Assembly: GCA_900540395.1 (NCBI GenBank)
Contig: UQFQ01000001.1
Span: 1-64,000, forward strand
Length of the DNA stretch: 64,000 nucleotides
Reading direction: 5' to 3'
Origin: an uncultured Mollicutes bacterium
GTDB taxonomy: Bacteria; Bacillota_I; Bacilli_A; RFN20; CAG-826
Under the pieces are notes generated by a model. It ran no database searches. It was not told where the DNA came from and was given only the letters and a program-made list of their open reading frames with translations. Positions 16,957 through 26,213 of this stretch are shown here, piece after piece (the first letter of the stretch is position 1; every line of letters begins with the position of its first letter). The translations under genes were made by a program, and so were the position numbers.

Positions 16957-19900
16957 ATGAAAAGAAATAAATTGGGTTTATCTACATTACTATTTGGCGC
17001 TGTTGGTTTTCTTGCTTGTGTTACAAGTGGAGAAACAGGTTCAGTTCCTAGTGAATTATTAAATCAAAATAGTGAAATTTTAGTTGTTCTTCCTGGCACA
17101 ACTAGAAGTAGAAATGAAAAAGAAATCAAGGATTCTCAAAACAATTTCCTTGCAAAACTCAACACTTTTATTGGGAGAAACAACTATACATTAACTGAAA
17201 CATACGACGCAATTAACGTTGTTAAAATTAAAACTAATGAAGCTTATCTCCCTTTAATTCAATCAATTAACGGAGTACAAAGTGCTCAAATTAATCAAGC
17301 ATATCGTTTTAGCGAAGTTTCAAGCGGAAAACAAACTGAAGCTGAAAAAGAAGAAGGATATGTGACTTTTGAGACTGCACCTCTTGACGCTACTGATAGC
17401 GATACTTTAAATCATGAAAACCAATCAGCAAATACTATGAACGTTCCAATGGATAATGCTGGTGGTGCAGGTAGCTTTGTTGCTATTTTGGACTCAGGTT
17501 TTTATCTTGAACACTCTTACTACAGCACATTCGATGATGAAAAAGTCGTTAATATGGCTCGTGAAAGATTCAATTATGAGGATCTTGAAAGCGTTTATGG
17601 TGATTTAACCGCATCTCATACCAAAACACTTGATCATACATTAGTTGATGATCCAACCTATGAAGGCGGAAGAACCAGTACGAATAATGCTTCAAGAGAT
17701 AGAGCAGATGGCTCATTATATTGGAGTTTAAAGATTCCTTTCTATTATGACTATGGTGCAAGTAGTCAAAATAGTGCTAATGACTACGATGTCTTATCTA
17801 CTTGGAGTAACCATGGTAATCACGTTGCTTCTATTACTGGAGCAAATGGAGCTTATGATGGAATCGCTCCTAATGCTCAACTTGCTTTGATGAAGGTTTT
17901 CTATGAATCTATTCCTTCAGATACTACAAGTGCAGGCGGTGTTTATGCAACTGATGATGATATTCTTGAAGCATTAAATGACTGTGTCGTTTTAGGTGTT
18001 GATGCACTTAATATGTCTTTAGGTAGTGATCTTGATGACTTTACAAATAAATCAACATCAATGGATGTTTTAGATAAACTTTCTAATGATGGTGTTAATT
18101 GTAATATTGCTGCTGGTAACGCTGGTAAAGATTTGTTTAGCTCAATGAGCGTTTATAAAGATTGGTCAACAGACCTTGTTGACACTGGTGTTTTAGGAAG
18201 TTACTCTAACTCTACAACAGCTAATATTGTCGCAAGTAGCACTAACCCAACTCAATACTATGAAACAGGTATTAGAATTGATCAAGGCAGTGGAAACTAT
18301 GCTGTTTTTGCTTATGATGATCAAGTTGATTATACAGAAGGTAATGAATATGGAATTACCAAAGAGACTGAACACCTGCTTGCTGATATAACTGAAGAAA
18401 CAGGTTCTGACTCTATTCAATTAGTTACAGCTGGCAATTCAGATTCTACAGGTAATTTCTACGGTACAAGTGCCGATTATCAAAAAGTCACTGCTGAAAA
18501 AGGCGCGGATTACTTTAGAGGCAAGGTTGCTGTTGTTGATAGAGGAAGTAATTCCTTCGTCGACAAGGCTCAAGCCGCTGAAGATGCTGGATGTGCAGGA
18601 TTAATCGTTATTAATAATGACCCTACAGCATATGAATTTAACTTTGGAATGAGCTGGGCAACCGGAGATGCAAGTGGTGGTTATTCAGTTCCTGAAATTC
18701 CTGTTGTTTTCGTATTATATGCTGATAGAGAAACAATTCTTGATTCTTTAGATGCAGTTGTTTCTGAAAGCGACGGGTCAACACTTTGTTACGCTTCAAG
18801 TGGCGAAAATACAACTCTTATTGCTGATAGAGAAGATGTTAATCCAAAAGCTTGGCAACTTAGTGATTTCTCTAGTGAAGGCGCAACATCAACACTTGAT
18901 TTAAATCCTAATATCTCAGCTCCAGGTACATCTATTAGAGGTGCTGTCTTAGGTGAAGCTAATTCTCAAGGACAAGTTCCAGAAAGTAATCTTGATCCTA
19001 ATTCAGTTGGTTATTTAAGTGGTACTTCAATGGCTACACCTAACTATACTGGTATTTCAGCCTTATTATTAGGTGAAAAACAAGCAGAAACTTTTAAGGA
19101 AACAGGCCATCTTTTAACAGATGAAGAAAGACTTAGTTATCTTAAAACTATTACAATGAGAACAATGTCTACTGCTGATCAGTATACATTAGAAGATTAT
19201 GTAATGTATGATAACTTCACTTCTGAAGATACAAAAACTGATGATGATTATAAAACTCCAGTGACCATCTATAAAGCTGAAGGTACAGCAACTGAAGTTC
19301 AATATTCACCAAGAAAGCAAGGCGCAGGTGTTGTTAATGCTGGTGATGCAATTAATTCAGATGTTTATCTTGAAGGCTTAATTCCTGATGAAAAAACTGG
19401 TAATTATGCAACTGATCTTAATACTGCTGAAGGAAATAACTTTGCAAAAATTGAATTAAGAAATAATGAAAAAATTGCTAATGGCAACATTTCTCTTGGC
19501 TTTAGACTTCATAATGAAGGTGATACACCTAAAACATATAATGTTAAATTAAAGGTTTTTGCTCCATTAATTAATAAGTATCATAACCATGACAATGAAC
19601 TTGCTAATTATGTTGCAAACGATACTACATTTGAGGGCGCTGAACTTCAAACATCATATGACAAACTTTTAGAAGAAGTTGATCTTAATATTGAAGTAAC
19701 TGTTGATGCAAATTCTACAACTTCAAAAACTGTTGAACATCCAATCTCAAATGAAAGTAAAGAGTATCTTGCTAAATTTAAAAATGGTGCTTTCCTTGAA
19801 GGATATCTCATTTTTGAAGATACAAGCGCTGATGGTATTGACCTTTCAATGCCTTACATGGGATTCTATGAAGATTATGGTCAAGCTGAAGCTACTGAAC

Positions 19901-21342
19901 CATTTGAATTTGAAAAAGAAGAAAGATACGATATGACAACCGGCAATACTGATGGTTTTGTCTATGGATCAGATCTTATCAATTATCTTGGTGCAAATTC
20001 CTATTCTAGAAGTTATATCAATACTAGTTCAATGATTGTTGGCGCAAGTTATGATGATTACCAAGCTTACAATAGAAAATCTGGTGTTTTAACTAATTCA
20101 ACAAATCCTGCTAACTTTGGTAATGAATTATCTTATACCAAAGATGGTGATAACATTACACTTTATGTTGGAAGTGATGAAACGGATGTCTTATATATTC
20201 AAGAATTTGTTTACCGTTCACTTTCAAGTGAAGTCGTCGAAATTAAAGATGAAACTGGCGATACTGTTGCCACAGGAAATGTTAAAGATATTATTACTAA
20301 CCAAAACGAACTTTATAAATCACATGTAAGTAGTAGTTATATTAGTGATTATTCTTTAGCTCATAGAGGATATGCTGAACTTCCTTTATACTATGAAAAT
20401 GGCGCTAGATTACAAGATGGAAATTATACTATTAATTTCACTTACAACTTAGTTTATGGATCAACTCAAACTAAAGAATTTAATTTAGTTATTGATTCTA
20501 AAGCTCCTGCAATTGTTTCTAAATCAATCATTACTGATAGTAACGGAAATAAAACATTAAGACTTAAATTTAATGAAATCTATATTCCTTCTAACAGTTA
20601 TGTCCATATCAACGCTGATACTGTTACTGATTTTACATTAACTAAAGTTAGTGATGGTTATTACCTTGATATTAAGATTCCTGAAACATTAGAAGGTGAC
20701 AAGCTTTATATCAATATTAGTGATGGTACTTATAATTATAGTTACTATCTTGTCAATTCATCTGACCTTGAAACTGGATTAATAATTGAAAGTGATGCTT
20801 TAACTCCTGGTTCAACATTCAGTTATACCAAGACAACTGAAGGTAAAAGCAACAATATTGCTGATAGATATGTTATTGAAGCTAAAGATTATACTGGTGG
20901 TGATTTAAATCTTGGAGAATATACAGTAATTCTCTCTTATCCAAAGAGAATTAATTCTGCCGCTAGAGTATATGGAGTTACAAGTAGTGGAAGTAAAGTT
21001 AGCATCAACTATACAAGAATTGATGATACAACAATTACATTTACTACAACATATACAACCTTCACTGTTGAAGATAATGGTAAAACAAATGATTATATCA
21101 CTGATTCAGGCAACGCAAGCGTTTCCTTCACACAAGATGTAGAAGGTGGAACAGTTTATGTTGATAAAGTTAGTGGTTTCAATGGTGAAATTTCTACAAT
21201 CTATGCTATTCCAGATGCTGGATATAGAGTAAGCAGTGTTAAAGTAAATGGCGTTGAAATCGCTAGAGACTTCAATGGAAATTATCAATTTGTCTTAAGT
21301 GGTGGCGTAAACGTTGTTGAAGTTACCTTTGTAACTGCTTAA
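16957..21342 (+). CDS. Cell-envelope subtilase (S8 family, lactocepin/C5a-peptidase-like)
   Basis: This 1461-residue protein starts at ATG 16957 after GAGGAGG. It has an export signal with a possible lipobox (FLAC), an inhibitor-like propeptide (about 40-120), and a complete catalytic triad: Asp179 (AILDSG), His286 (NHGNHVAS) and Ser691 (SGTSMATP). The oxyanion Asn is at about 388 (AAGNAG). A PA-type insertion (KVAVVDRGSNSFVDKA, GLIVINND) sits between His and Ser, as in lactocepins. Fn3-like domains follow, and the C-terminus is an InlB-B-like repeat (GGTVYVDKVSGFNGEISTIY). No LPxTG motif is seen. Such enzymes cut large proteins into oligopeptides; the two Opp loci downstream could take these up. 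Confidence 0.9.
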   Translation: MKRNKLGLSTLLFGAVGFLACVTSGETGSVPSELLNQNSEILVVLPGTTRSRNEKEIKDSQNNFLAKLNTFIGRNNYTLTETYDAINVVKIKTNEAYLPLIQSINGVQSAQINQAYRFSEVSSGKQTEAEKEEGYVTFETAPLDATDSDTLNHENQSANTMNVPMDNAGGAGSFVAILDSGFYLEHSYYSTFDDEKVVNMARERFNYEDLESVYGDLTASHTKTLDHTLVDDPTYEGGRTSTNNASRDRADGSLYWSLKIPFYYDYGASSQNSANDYDVLSTWSNHGNHVASITGANGAYDGIAPNAQLALMKVFYESIPSDTTSAGGVYATDDDILEALNDCVVLGVDALNMSLGSDLDDFTNKSTSMDVLDKLSNDGVNCNIAAGNAGKDLFSSMSVYKDWSTDLVDTGVLGSYSNSTTANIVASSTNPTQYYETGIRIDQGSGNYAVFAYDDQVDYTEGNEYGITKETEHLLADITEETGSDSIQLVTAGNSDSTGNFYGTSADYQKVTAEKGADYFRGKVAVVDRGSNSFVDKAQAAEDAGCAGLIVINNDPTAYEFNFGMSWATGDASGGYSVPEIPVVFVLYADRETILDSLDAVVSESDGSTLCYASSGENTTLIADREDVNPKAWQLSDFSSEGATSTLDLNPNISAPGTSIRGAVLGEANSQGQVPESNLDPNSVGYLSGTSMATPNYTGISALLLGEKQAETFKETGHLLTDEERLSYLKTITMRTMSTADQYTLEDYVMYDNFTSEDTKTDDDYKTPVTIYKAEGTATEVQYSPRKQGAGVVNAGDAINSDVYLEGLIPDEKTGNYATDLNTAEGNNFAKIELRNNEKIANGNISLGFRLHNEGDTPKTYNVKLKVFAPLINKYHNHDNELANYVANDTTFEGAELQTSYDKLLEEVDLNIEVTVDANSTTSKTVEHPISNESKEYLAKFKNGAFLEGYLIFEDTSADGIDLSMPYMGFYEDYGQAEATEPFEFEKEERYDMTTGNTDGFVYGSDLINYLGANSYSRSYINTSSMIVGASYDDYQAYNRKSGVLTNSTNPANFGNELSYTKDGDNITLYVGSDETDVLYIQEFVYRSLSSEVVEIKDETGDTVATGNVKDIITNQNELYKSHVSSSYISDYSLAHRGYAELPLYYENGARLQDGNYTINFTYNLVYGSTQTKEFNLVIDSKAPAIVSKSIITDSNGNKTLRLKFNEIYIPSNSYVHINADTVTDFTLTKVSDGYYLDIKIPETLEGDKLYINISDGTYNYSYYLVNSSDLETGLIIESDALTPGSTFSYTKTTEGKSNNIADRYVIEAKDYTGGDLNLGEYTVILSYPKRINSAARVYGVTSSGSKVSINYTRIDDTTITFTTTYTTFTVEDNGKTNDYITDSGNASVSFTQDVEGGTVYVDKVSGFNGEISTIYAIPDAGYRVSSVKVNGVEIARDFNGNYQFVLSGGVNVVEVTFVTA

Positions 21343-21363
21343 TTCTAGTAAAATTTTGTTAAA

Positions 21364-21395
21364 ACAATAAGAAGGCCTTTGTGCCTTCTTATTGT
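21364..21395 (+). terminator. Hairpin terminator after the protease
   Basis: ACAATAAGAAGG pairs perfectly (12 bp) with CCTTCTTATTGT around an 8-nt loop. The T-run after it is weak. It is the first strong hairpin downstream of the protease gene. Confidence 0.65.
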
Positions 21396-21436
21396 ACCTA
21401 TTTAGATATTAAAAACCTGCAAAAATTAACTATTTT

Positions 21437-21886
21437 ATGAAATTAAAGACAAGAAGAGAAATTGATTTTAAAAGATTTTTTTCATTATACTTAAGCAGAT
21501 TTCTTATCGCTTTAATTTTGACGATTGCTCTTTTAATTACAATAGTTCTTCTTAATTTAGCAGGTGATTATCTTGTTTCTTCATTAAATGCTAGTTCTAT
21601 TGATTTTGTTTTAATGATTGCTGCTGCCTTTTTCTCGGTTGCAACAAGAAAGGGTTTTTTTGATATTTTCGCTTATAGTGCGATTAGATTTGGTGCTCAT
21701 TTAAGACCTAATAAAAAAGATGACGAAGCTTTTTATGGGGTTTACGATTATACAAAAACAAAAGAGATAAAAAGATTAGACAGTAAATATTTTTATATTA
21801 TTTATCTTGTCTTAGCTGGTATTTACTTAGTAGTTACAATTATTCTTTATATTATTTATAGGGTGAATTTAGCGAGCATTGTTTAA
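21437..21886 (+). CDS. DUF3899-type small membrane protein
   Basis: This 149-residue protein has hydrophobic segments at about 18-45, 55-70 and 118-143. The central ATRKGFFDIFAYSAIRFG motif fits DUF3899-type proteins (a GxFD near the end of the second helix). The function is unknown. There is no ribosome site before the ATG, and a CCTGCAAAAA element lies just upstream. A distant paralogue at 32414 has the same topology and NNLGVFDLIGYG at the equivalent place. Each lies directly upstream of an Opp substrate-binding gene, so a link to the transporter locus is likely, although a terminator or promoter separates them. Confidence 0.7.
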   Translation: MKLKTRREIDFKRFFSLYLSRFLIALILTIALLITIVLLNLAGDYLVSSLNASSIDFVLMIAAAFFSVATRKGFFDIFAYSAIRFGAHLRPNKKDDEAFYGVYDYTKTKEIKRLDSKYFYIIYLVLAGIYLVVTIILYIIYRVNLASIV

Positions 21887-21937
21887 GTCATGACCTTAAA
21901 TATCTATTAATCTATATTAGTTTATTAATTTATAGGG

Positions 21938-21965
21938 TTGACAAAAAATAATACTCATTTATTAT
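21938..21965 (+). promoter_or_regulatory. Promoter of the first opp operon
   Basis: A consensus -35 TTGACA (21938-21943) and a -10 TATTAT (21960-21965) are separated by 16 bp. AAAGGAG then precedes the ATG at 22014. Confidence 0.8.
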
Positions 21966-22013
21966 TCTAACGACTATGAACTTTTTAAAGTGATTTTGAA
22001 AGGAGTGTAATTT

Positions 22014-25000
22014 ATGAGAAAAAGAAAGGCAATATATGCATTAAGTGCGCTTTTACTCTTAGGTGGAGTAAGTGTTGTTGGCTTAACAAGCTGTGGTCCA
22101 ACTGAACCAGATCCAGGTCCTAATCCTGGTCCTGTTGTAGATACAAAAATTGATGGTTTTACTCTTGAATTGTCCGGAAGTAGTGAAATCGTTATTGGTG
22201 AAACAGTAAATGCTGTTGCAACATCAACTACAGCAGGCGTTGATGGTATTTTTACATATGACTTAACAAGCGGACAAGGCGTTGTGTCTGTCAATGATAA
22301 TGGTACCGTTACCGGTTTAACTGCTGGAGAGGCAACAATTACTGTTACATGTTTAAATTTAAAAGATACTGTTCCTTCATCTGAAGCAACAAAAACAGTC
22401 AGTGTTACAGTTACTGGCGAAGCTGAATCAACAAATGGTAATGCTTATAACTATGTTGCAAGTTCTTATGAAGAAAAACTTGATATTTTAGGTAAACTTG
22501 AAAAATATGCTGTTGATAACCATTTAACTGGTATTACTTTATTTGAAAATGGTGGCTATGTCATGTATAGCGATCGTATTGAACGTCCAACTAATGAATA
22601 TATCACTGGTTATGGTATGGGTATTCTTTCCGAAGGAAGAATTACTTCTGATATGGAAGCAGAAACTAATACTGCTTGGAAGAGATATTATCACTCTTAT
22701 GGTGGCACAACAAATAAACAGAACTTTAACTATTTAGATGATACTGGTAGTGAATCTGCTGATTTATATGGTTATATTTCTTCTACTTACTATGGTCAAA
22801 AGTTGAATTCTAATAATACAGGTTATGATTGGTACCCAGTTCTTGCTAAAGTTAACCCAGAAACCAATGATTTCATGCCTCAAGCGTTAAATGAAAACTC
22901 AGCAACTCACCTTGCGACGCAATATAAAGTTTATGTTAAAACTGGTAAAGATGGCTTAGTTTACAATACTCTTTCTGAAAAAGGGGGTAGACAAGCTAAT
23001 TTTGCCGGTAGAGAAGTTAAGCTTGAAGACTACGCAATTCCATTTATGCTTCTTTTAAATGGTAAAATCGGTCTTGCTAGAAATACTGACTACACATCTG
23101 ATTCTAATAACGCTACTTTAAAAGGTGCTAGAGCATTTTCTGATTTAACAAAGAGCGCAACTGATGGCGGTGATGTTGAACGTTACATGAAAACTTTCTA
23201 CTCACTTGTTGGTCTCGAATTAAACGAAGAAGAAAGTTCAATTACATTTACATTCAATACTCCTGTTAATCAATTCACCGCAATGACTAACCTTTCTTCA
23301 ACTCTTAATTCGCCAATTCCTTTAGATTTTATTAAACAATTAGCTAGCGAATGTAAGGACACAAATAGTAATACAATGTATTCAACTGCCATGAAAGATG
23401 CTTATGGTACAGTCAATACTCATGATCAAAATTACACTCCAGTTGATAACGTTTTATCTTTAGCTCCATATGTTCTTGAAGAAGTTAGTCCAACATATAA
23501 CGTTTATAAAAGAAATCCTAAATGGGTTGAATTTAATACAAATTATGAACAATATGATGATACAGTAAGTTCAAGATATTCTATTGAAGGTATTAAGATT
23601 AACTACCTCCAAGGTGCAGCTAGTGATGTTAACTACGCATTTAATCAATTTATTAATGCTGGCACTTTAGATGCTGTTTCAATTCCTAAGGATTATATGA
23701 CTCAATATATCAATGATCCTAGAACAACAATTACTGAAGGTGATTCAACCTTTAAACTTAATTTAAATACAGCTACACAAGCAGAGCGGGATGTACTTTT
23801 TGAAGAAAGTAAAGCCGAAAGCCCATATACTTGTAAACCATTAATGAGCAACGATAACTTTGTTAATGCATTAAGCTTTGCTATTGATAGAGAAACTTAT
23901 GCAACAACAAGAGGAAGTGTCCCATCACAAAGCTACTTTGCTCCTGGATACCTTTGGGAACCAGAAAAAGGTTTATCTTATGATGAAACAGCTCAACATA
24001 AAGCTGCAATTGCTGAATATTCTCCAGAAACAAACGGCTATAACCTTGACCTTGCAGTTCAATTAATGGATACAGCAATTACTGAAGAAATTAATAAAGG
24101 TAATTATAATGGTTATGGCGACAGTGAAACAATTGATATCTATTGGATGAATACAACAGATAATCAAGAATATGGAAATGAACTTGTTGGCTACTTTAAT
24201 AATGCATTCCAAAGAACAACAGCTTATTCACGTGGATTTAGAATTAACTTTGTTAACCACAATGGTTCAACTAACTATCAAGATGTTTACGATAGAATGG
24301 GAAGAGGCCAATTTGATTTAGCTTTCGGTTCTGTTTCAGGTATGCAACTTGATCCACTCGGATTTATGGAAGTTTTAAAGAGTGATAATACATCAGGATT
24401 TACTCTTAACTGGGGTCTTGATACTTCTGAGATTAATACAGCCACAGGTAATTACATTAACTATGATGGTAAGATTTGGAGCTTTGATGGTTTATGGACA
24501 GCTGCCACAAAAGGTGCGTTAATCGATGATGCCGGAAAAGTCGAAAAAGACCCAATTTCATTAGGAAGACCATCAAATCAAGTTGGTGAAGTTAGTGTCG
24601 AAGGAGAAGATGGTGAATTCGATGCTTGGGATGTATATTTACAATTCACTCAAGAAGTTCAAGCAAGTGGTGTTTCATTTAAAGCTTTTGCAGATGCTTC
24701 AAGACAAGAAGATGAATATGCAACTGTTACAATTACATATACACCATCTGGATCAAGAACAAGTAGTACTGTTGTCTTAAATGCTAACTTAGGTCAATTA
24801 TTTGAATATGACACAACCGCTTTAACTGAGGATGGCACATTTAGAAGATCTACAGCTGGATTTAGCATCTTTGTTCCAAAAGTCTTGAATGAAAATTCAA
24901 CATTTGGACAAGTCGCTGACAATAGCGCTATTGATTTATCTTCCTGTTCAAGAGTTGCTGTTACAGTTTATGCAACTTACTACATGACAATTAATGATGT

Positions 25001-25046
25001 ACCAGTTTCTACAACTTTAACAACTAGCGCGATTACCATTAAATAA
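22014..25046 (+). CDS. oppA: Oligopeptide-binding lipoprotein (SBP_bac_5, OppA-like)
   Basis: This 1010-residue protein starts at ATG 22014 after AAAGGAG. The lipobox is GLTSC (Cys27). An added BIG_2-like domain at about 45-125 (IVIGETVNAVA...NDNGTVTGLTAGEATITV) precedes the family 5 extracellular solute-binding region (about 150-1000). That region includes VLSLAPYVLEEVSPTYNVYKR, a classic OppA-type motif near mid-protein, and later LMSNDNFVNALSFAIDRETYA. Typical OppA is about 540 residues, so this one is nearly double, as in some mollicute OppA proteins. It binds peptides outside the cell and passes them to OppBC. A terminator-like hairpin follows before oppB, which should make this gene the most abundant product of the operon. 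Confidence 0.9.
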   Translation: MRKRKAIYALSALLLLGGVSVVGLTSCGPTEPDPGPNPGPVVDTKIDGFTLELSGSSEIVIGETVNAVATSTTAGVDGIFTYDLTSGQGVVSVNDNGTVTGLTAGEATITVTCLNLKDTVPSSEATKTVSVTVTGEAESTNGNAYNYVASSYEEKLDILGKLEKYAVDNHLTGITLFENGGYVMYSDRIERPTNEYITGYGMGILSEGRITSDMEAETNTAWKRYYHSYGGTTNKQNFNYLDDTGSESADLYGYISSTYYGQKLNSNNTGYDWYPVLAKVNPETNDFMPQALNENSATHLATQYKVYVKTGKDGLVYNTLSEKGGRQANFAGREVKLEDYAIPFMLLLNGKIGLARNTDYTSDSNNATLKGARAFSDLTKSATDGGDVERYMKTFYSLVGLELNEEESSITFTFNTPVNQFTAMTNLSSTLNSPIPLDFIKQLASECKDTNSNTMYSTAMKDAYGTVNTHDQNYTPVDNVLSLAPYVLEEVSPTYNVYKRNPKWVEFNTNYEQYDDTVSSRYSIEGIKINYLQGAASDVNYAFNQFINAGTLDAVSIPKDYMTQYINDPRTTITEGDSTFKLNLNTATQAERDVLFEESKAESPYTCKPLMSNDNFVNALSFAIDRETYATTRGSVPSQSYFAPGYLWEPEKGLSYDETAQHKAAIAEYSPETNGYNLDLAVQLMDTAITEEINKGNYNGYGDSETIDIYWMNTTDNQEYGNELVGYFNNAFQRTTAYSRGFRINFVNHNGSTNYQDVYDRMGRGQFDLAFGSVSGMQLDPLGFMEVLKSDNTSGFTLNWGLDTSEINTATGNYINYDGKIWSFDGLWTAATKGALIDDAGKVEKDPISLGRPSNQVGEVSVEGEDGEFDAWDVYLQFTQEVQASGVSFKAFADASRQEDEYATVTITYTPSGSRTSSTVVLNANLGQLFEYDTTALTEDGTFRRSTAGFSIFVPKVLNENSTFGQVADNSAIDLSSCSRVAVTVYATYYMTINDVPVSTTLTTSAITIK

Positions 25047-25068
25047 TATAAACAAGAAAAATTCGAAT

Positions 25069-25136
25069 GAAATTGACGCTGAAAGGCGTCAATTTCTTTC
25101 TATTTAAAAATTAATATTTTTGATAAAATATTAATT
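25069..25136 (+). terminator. Attenuating hairpins between oppA and oppB
   Basis: GAAATTGACGC pairs with GCGTCAATTTC (11 bp, 6-nt loop), followed by TTTCTATTT, which is terminator-like. A second perfect 12-bp AT hairpin (AATTAATATTTT with AAAATATTAATT, loop TGAT) lies at 25109-25136. Partial termination plus protection of the oppA 3' end is the usual reading. Confidence 0.65.
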
Positions 25137-25154
25137 GTTTTAGAGGGATTAAAG

Positions 25155-26213
25155 ATGGGTAAATATGTAGTTAAAAGAATTGTGTTGGCTTTAATTACAG
25201 CTTTTATCATTCTTAGCGTTACTTTTATGCTGATGAGACTCCTTCCTTTCCAACAGCCTGTTGGATTCCCAGTTGATATATGGCGTTATTACGAAGATCA
25301 AGTGGAACAAGGATTTGTTGTCAGTTTTAATACGCAAGTAGAAGGGTATGGCAGTCTTTTATGGACAACAGAAGGCAAAGAATTAATTCAAGATGGTGGT
25401 TTACAATATTATTACTATCAAAGACCTATTCTTGAACAATATGGAAACTGGATTTGGAATATTGTGACAGAATGGAACTGGGGTACCTCAACCTCCATTC
25501 AAGTTAATGCAAGTGCAATTTCAATTATTGGTTCAAGACTTCCAGTTTCAATGGGAATTAATATTATTTCAGTTATAATAAGCGTTCCTCTTGGTATTGC
25601 TTTAGGTATATGGGCCGCTTTAAAGAAAAATAAGCTTACAGATCATATCATTTCAACTCTTGTTATGATTTTCATTTCTGTTCCTAGCTTTATTATCATT
25701 TCCTTACTTATTAAATTTTTAGCTTATGATTTAAATCTTTTGCCATTCCAATGGCCGGACGCAACAAGTAGTGGTTCGGCAAAAGCTTTAGGTTATGTTA
25801 TTCCTGTTTTAGCCTTATGCTTTGGCTCAATTTGTGGTTATTGTCGTTTTACTAGAGCTGAATTATGTGAAGTTATGAGTAGTGATTACCTTTTACTTGC
25901 ACGTACTAAAGGCTTAACAAAGAGTCAATGTATTACTCGTCACGCTTTAAGAAATGCTATGGTTCCGATTGTTCCATCTATTCTTGCTGAATTTATTGGT
26001 ATTCTTTCTGGTTCAATGATTTTAGAGAATTTATACAATATTCCTGGAATTGGTAATCTTTTTGTTAATTCTATTAATTCTCATGACTATAACGTTTTAA
26101 TGGTTGATATGGCTATCTTCACACTTATTAGTTTACTTGCAAGTGTTTTCTTAGACATATCTTACGGATTTATTGATCCTCGTATCAGAATGGGAGCGAA
26201 GAACAATGGATAA
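25155..26213 (+). CDS. oppB: Oligopeptide ABC transporter permease OppB
   Basis: This 352-residue protein starts at ATG 25155 with GAGGG upstream. It is a BPD_transp_1 permease with an N-terminal TM (about 9-30), a longer than usual external loop (about 33-125), and five further TMs. The EAA loop is seen as ELCEVMSSDYLLLARTKGLTKSQ, followed by HALRNAMVPIVP. It ends in SYGFIDPRIRMGAK, typical of OppB. It forms the membrane channel with OppC. The oppC ATG overlaps its end by 8 nt. Confidence 0.92.
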   Translation: MGKYVVKRIVLALITAFIILSVTFMLMRLLPFQQPVGFPVDIWRYYEDQVEQGFVVSFNTQVEGYGSLLWTTEGKELIQDGGLQYYYYQRPILEQYGNWIWNIVTEWNWGTSTSIQVNASAISIIGSRLPVSMGINIISVIISVPLGIALGIWAALKKNKLTDHIISTLVMIFISVPSFIIISLLIKFLAYDLNLLPFQWPDATSSGSAKALGYVIPVLALCFGSICGYCRFTRAELCEVMSSDYLLLARTKGLTKSQCITRHALRNAMVPIVPSILAEFIGILSGSMILENLYNIPGIGNLFVNSINSHDYNVLMVDMAIFTLISLLASVFLDISYGFIDPRIRMGAKNNG

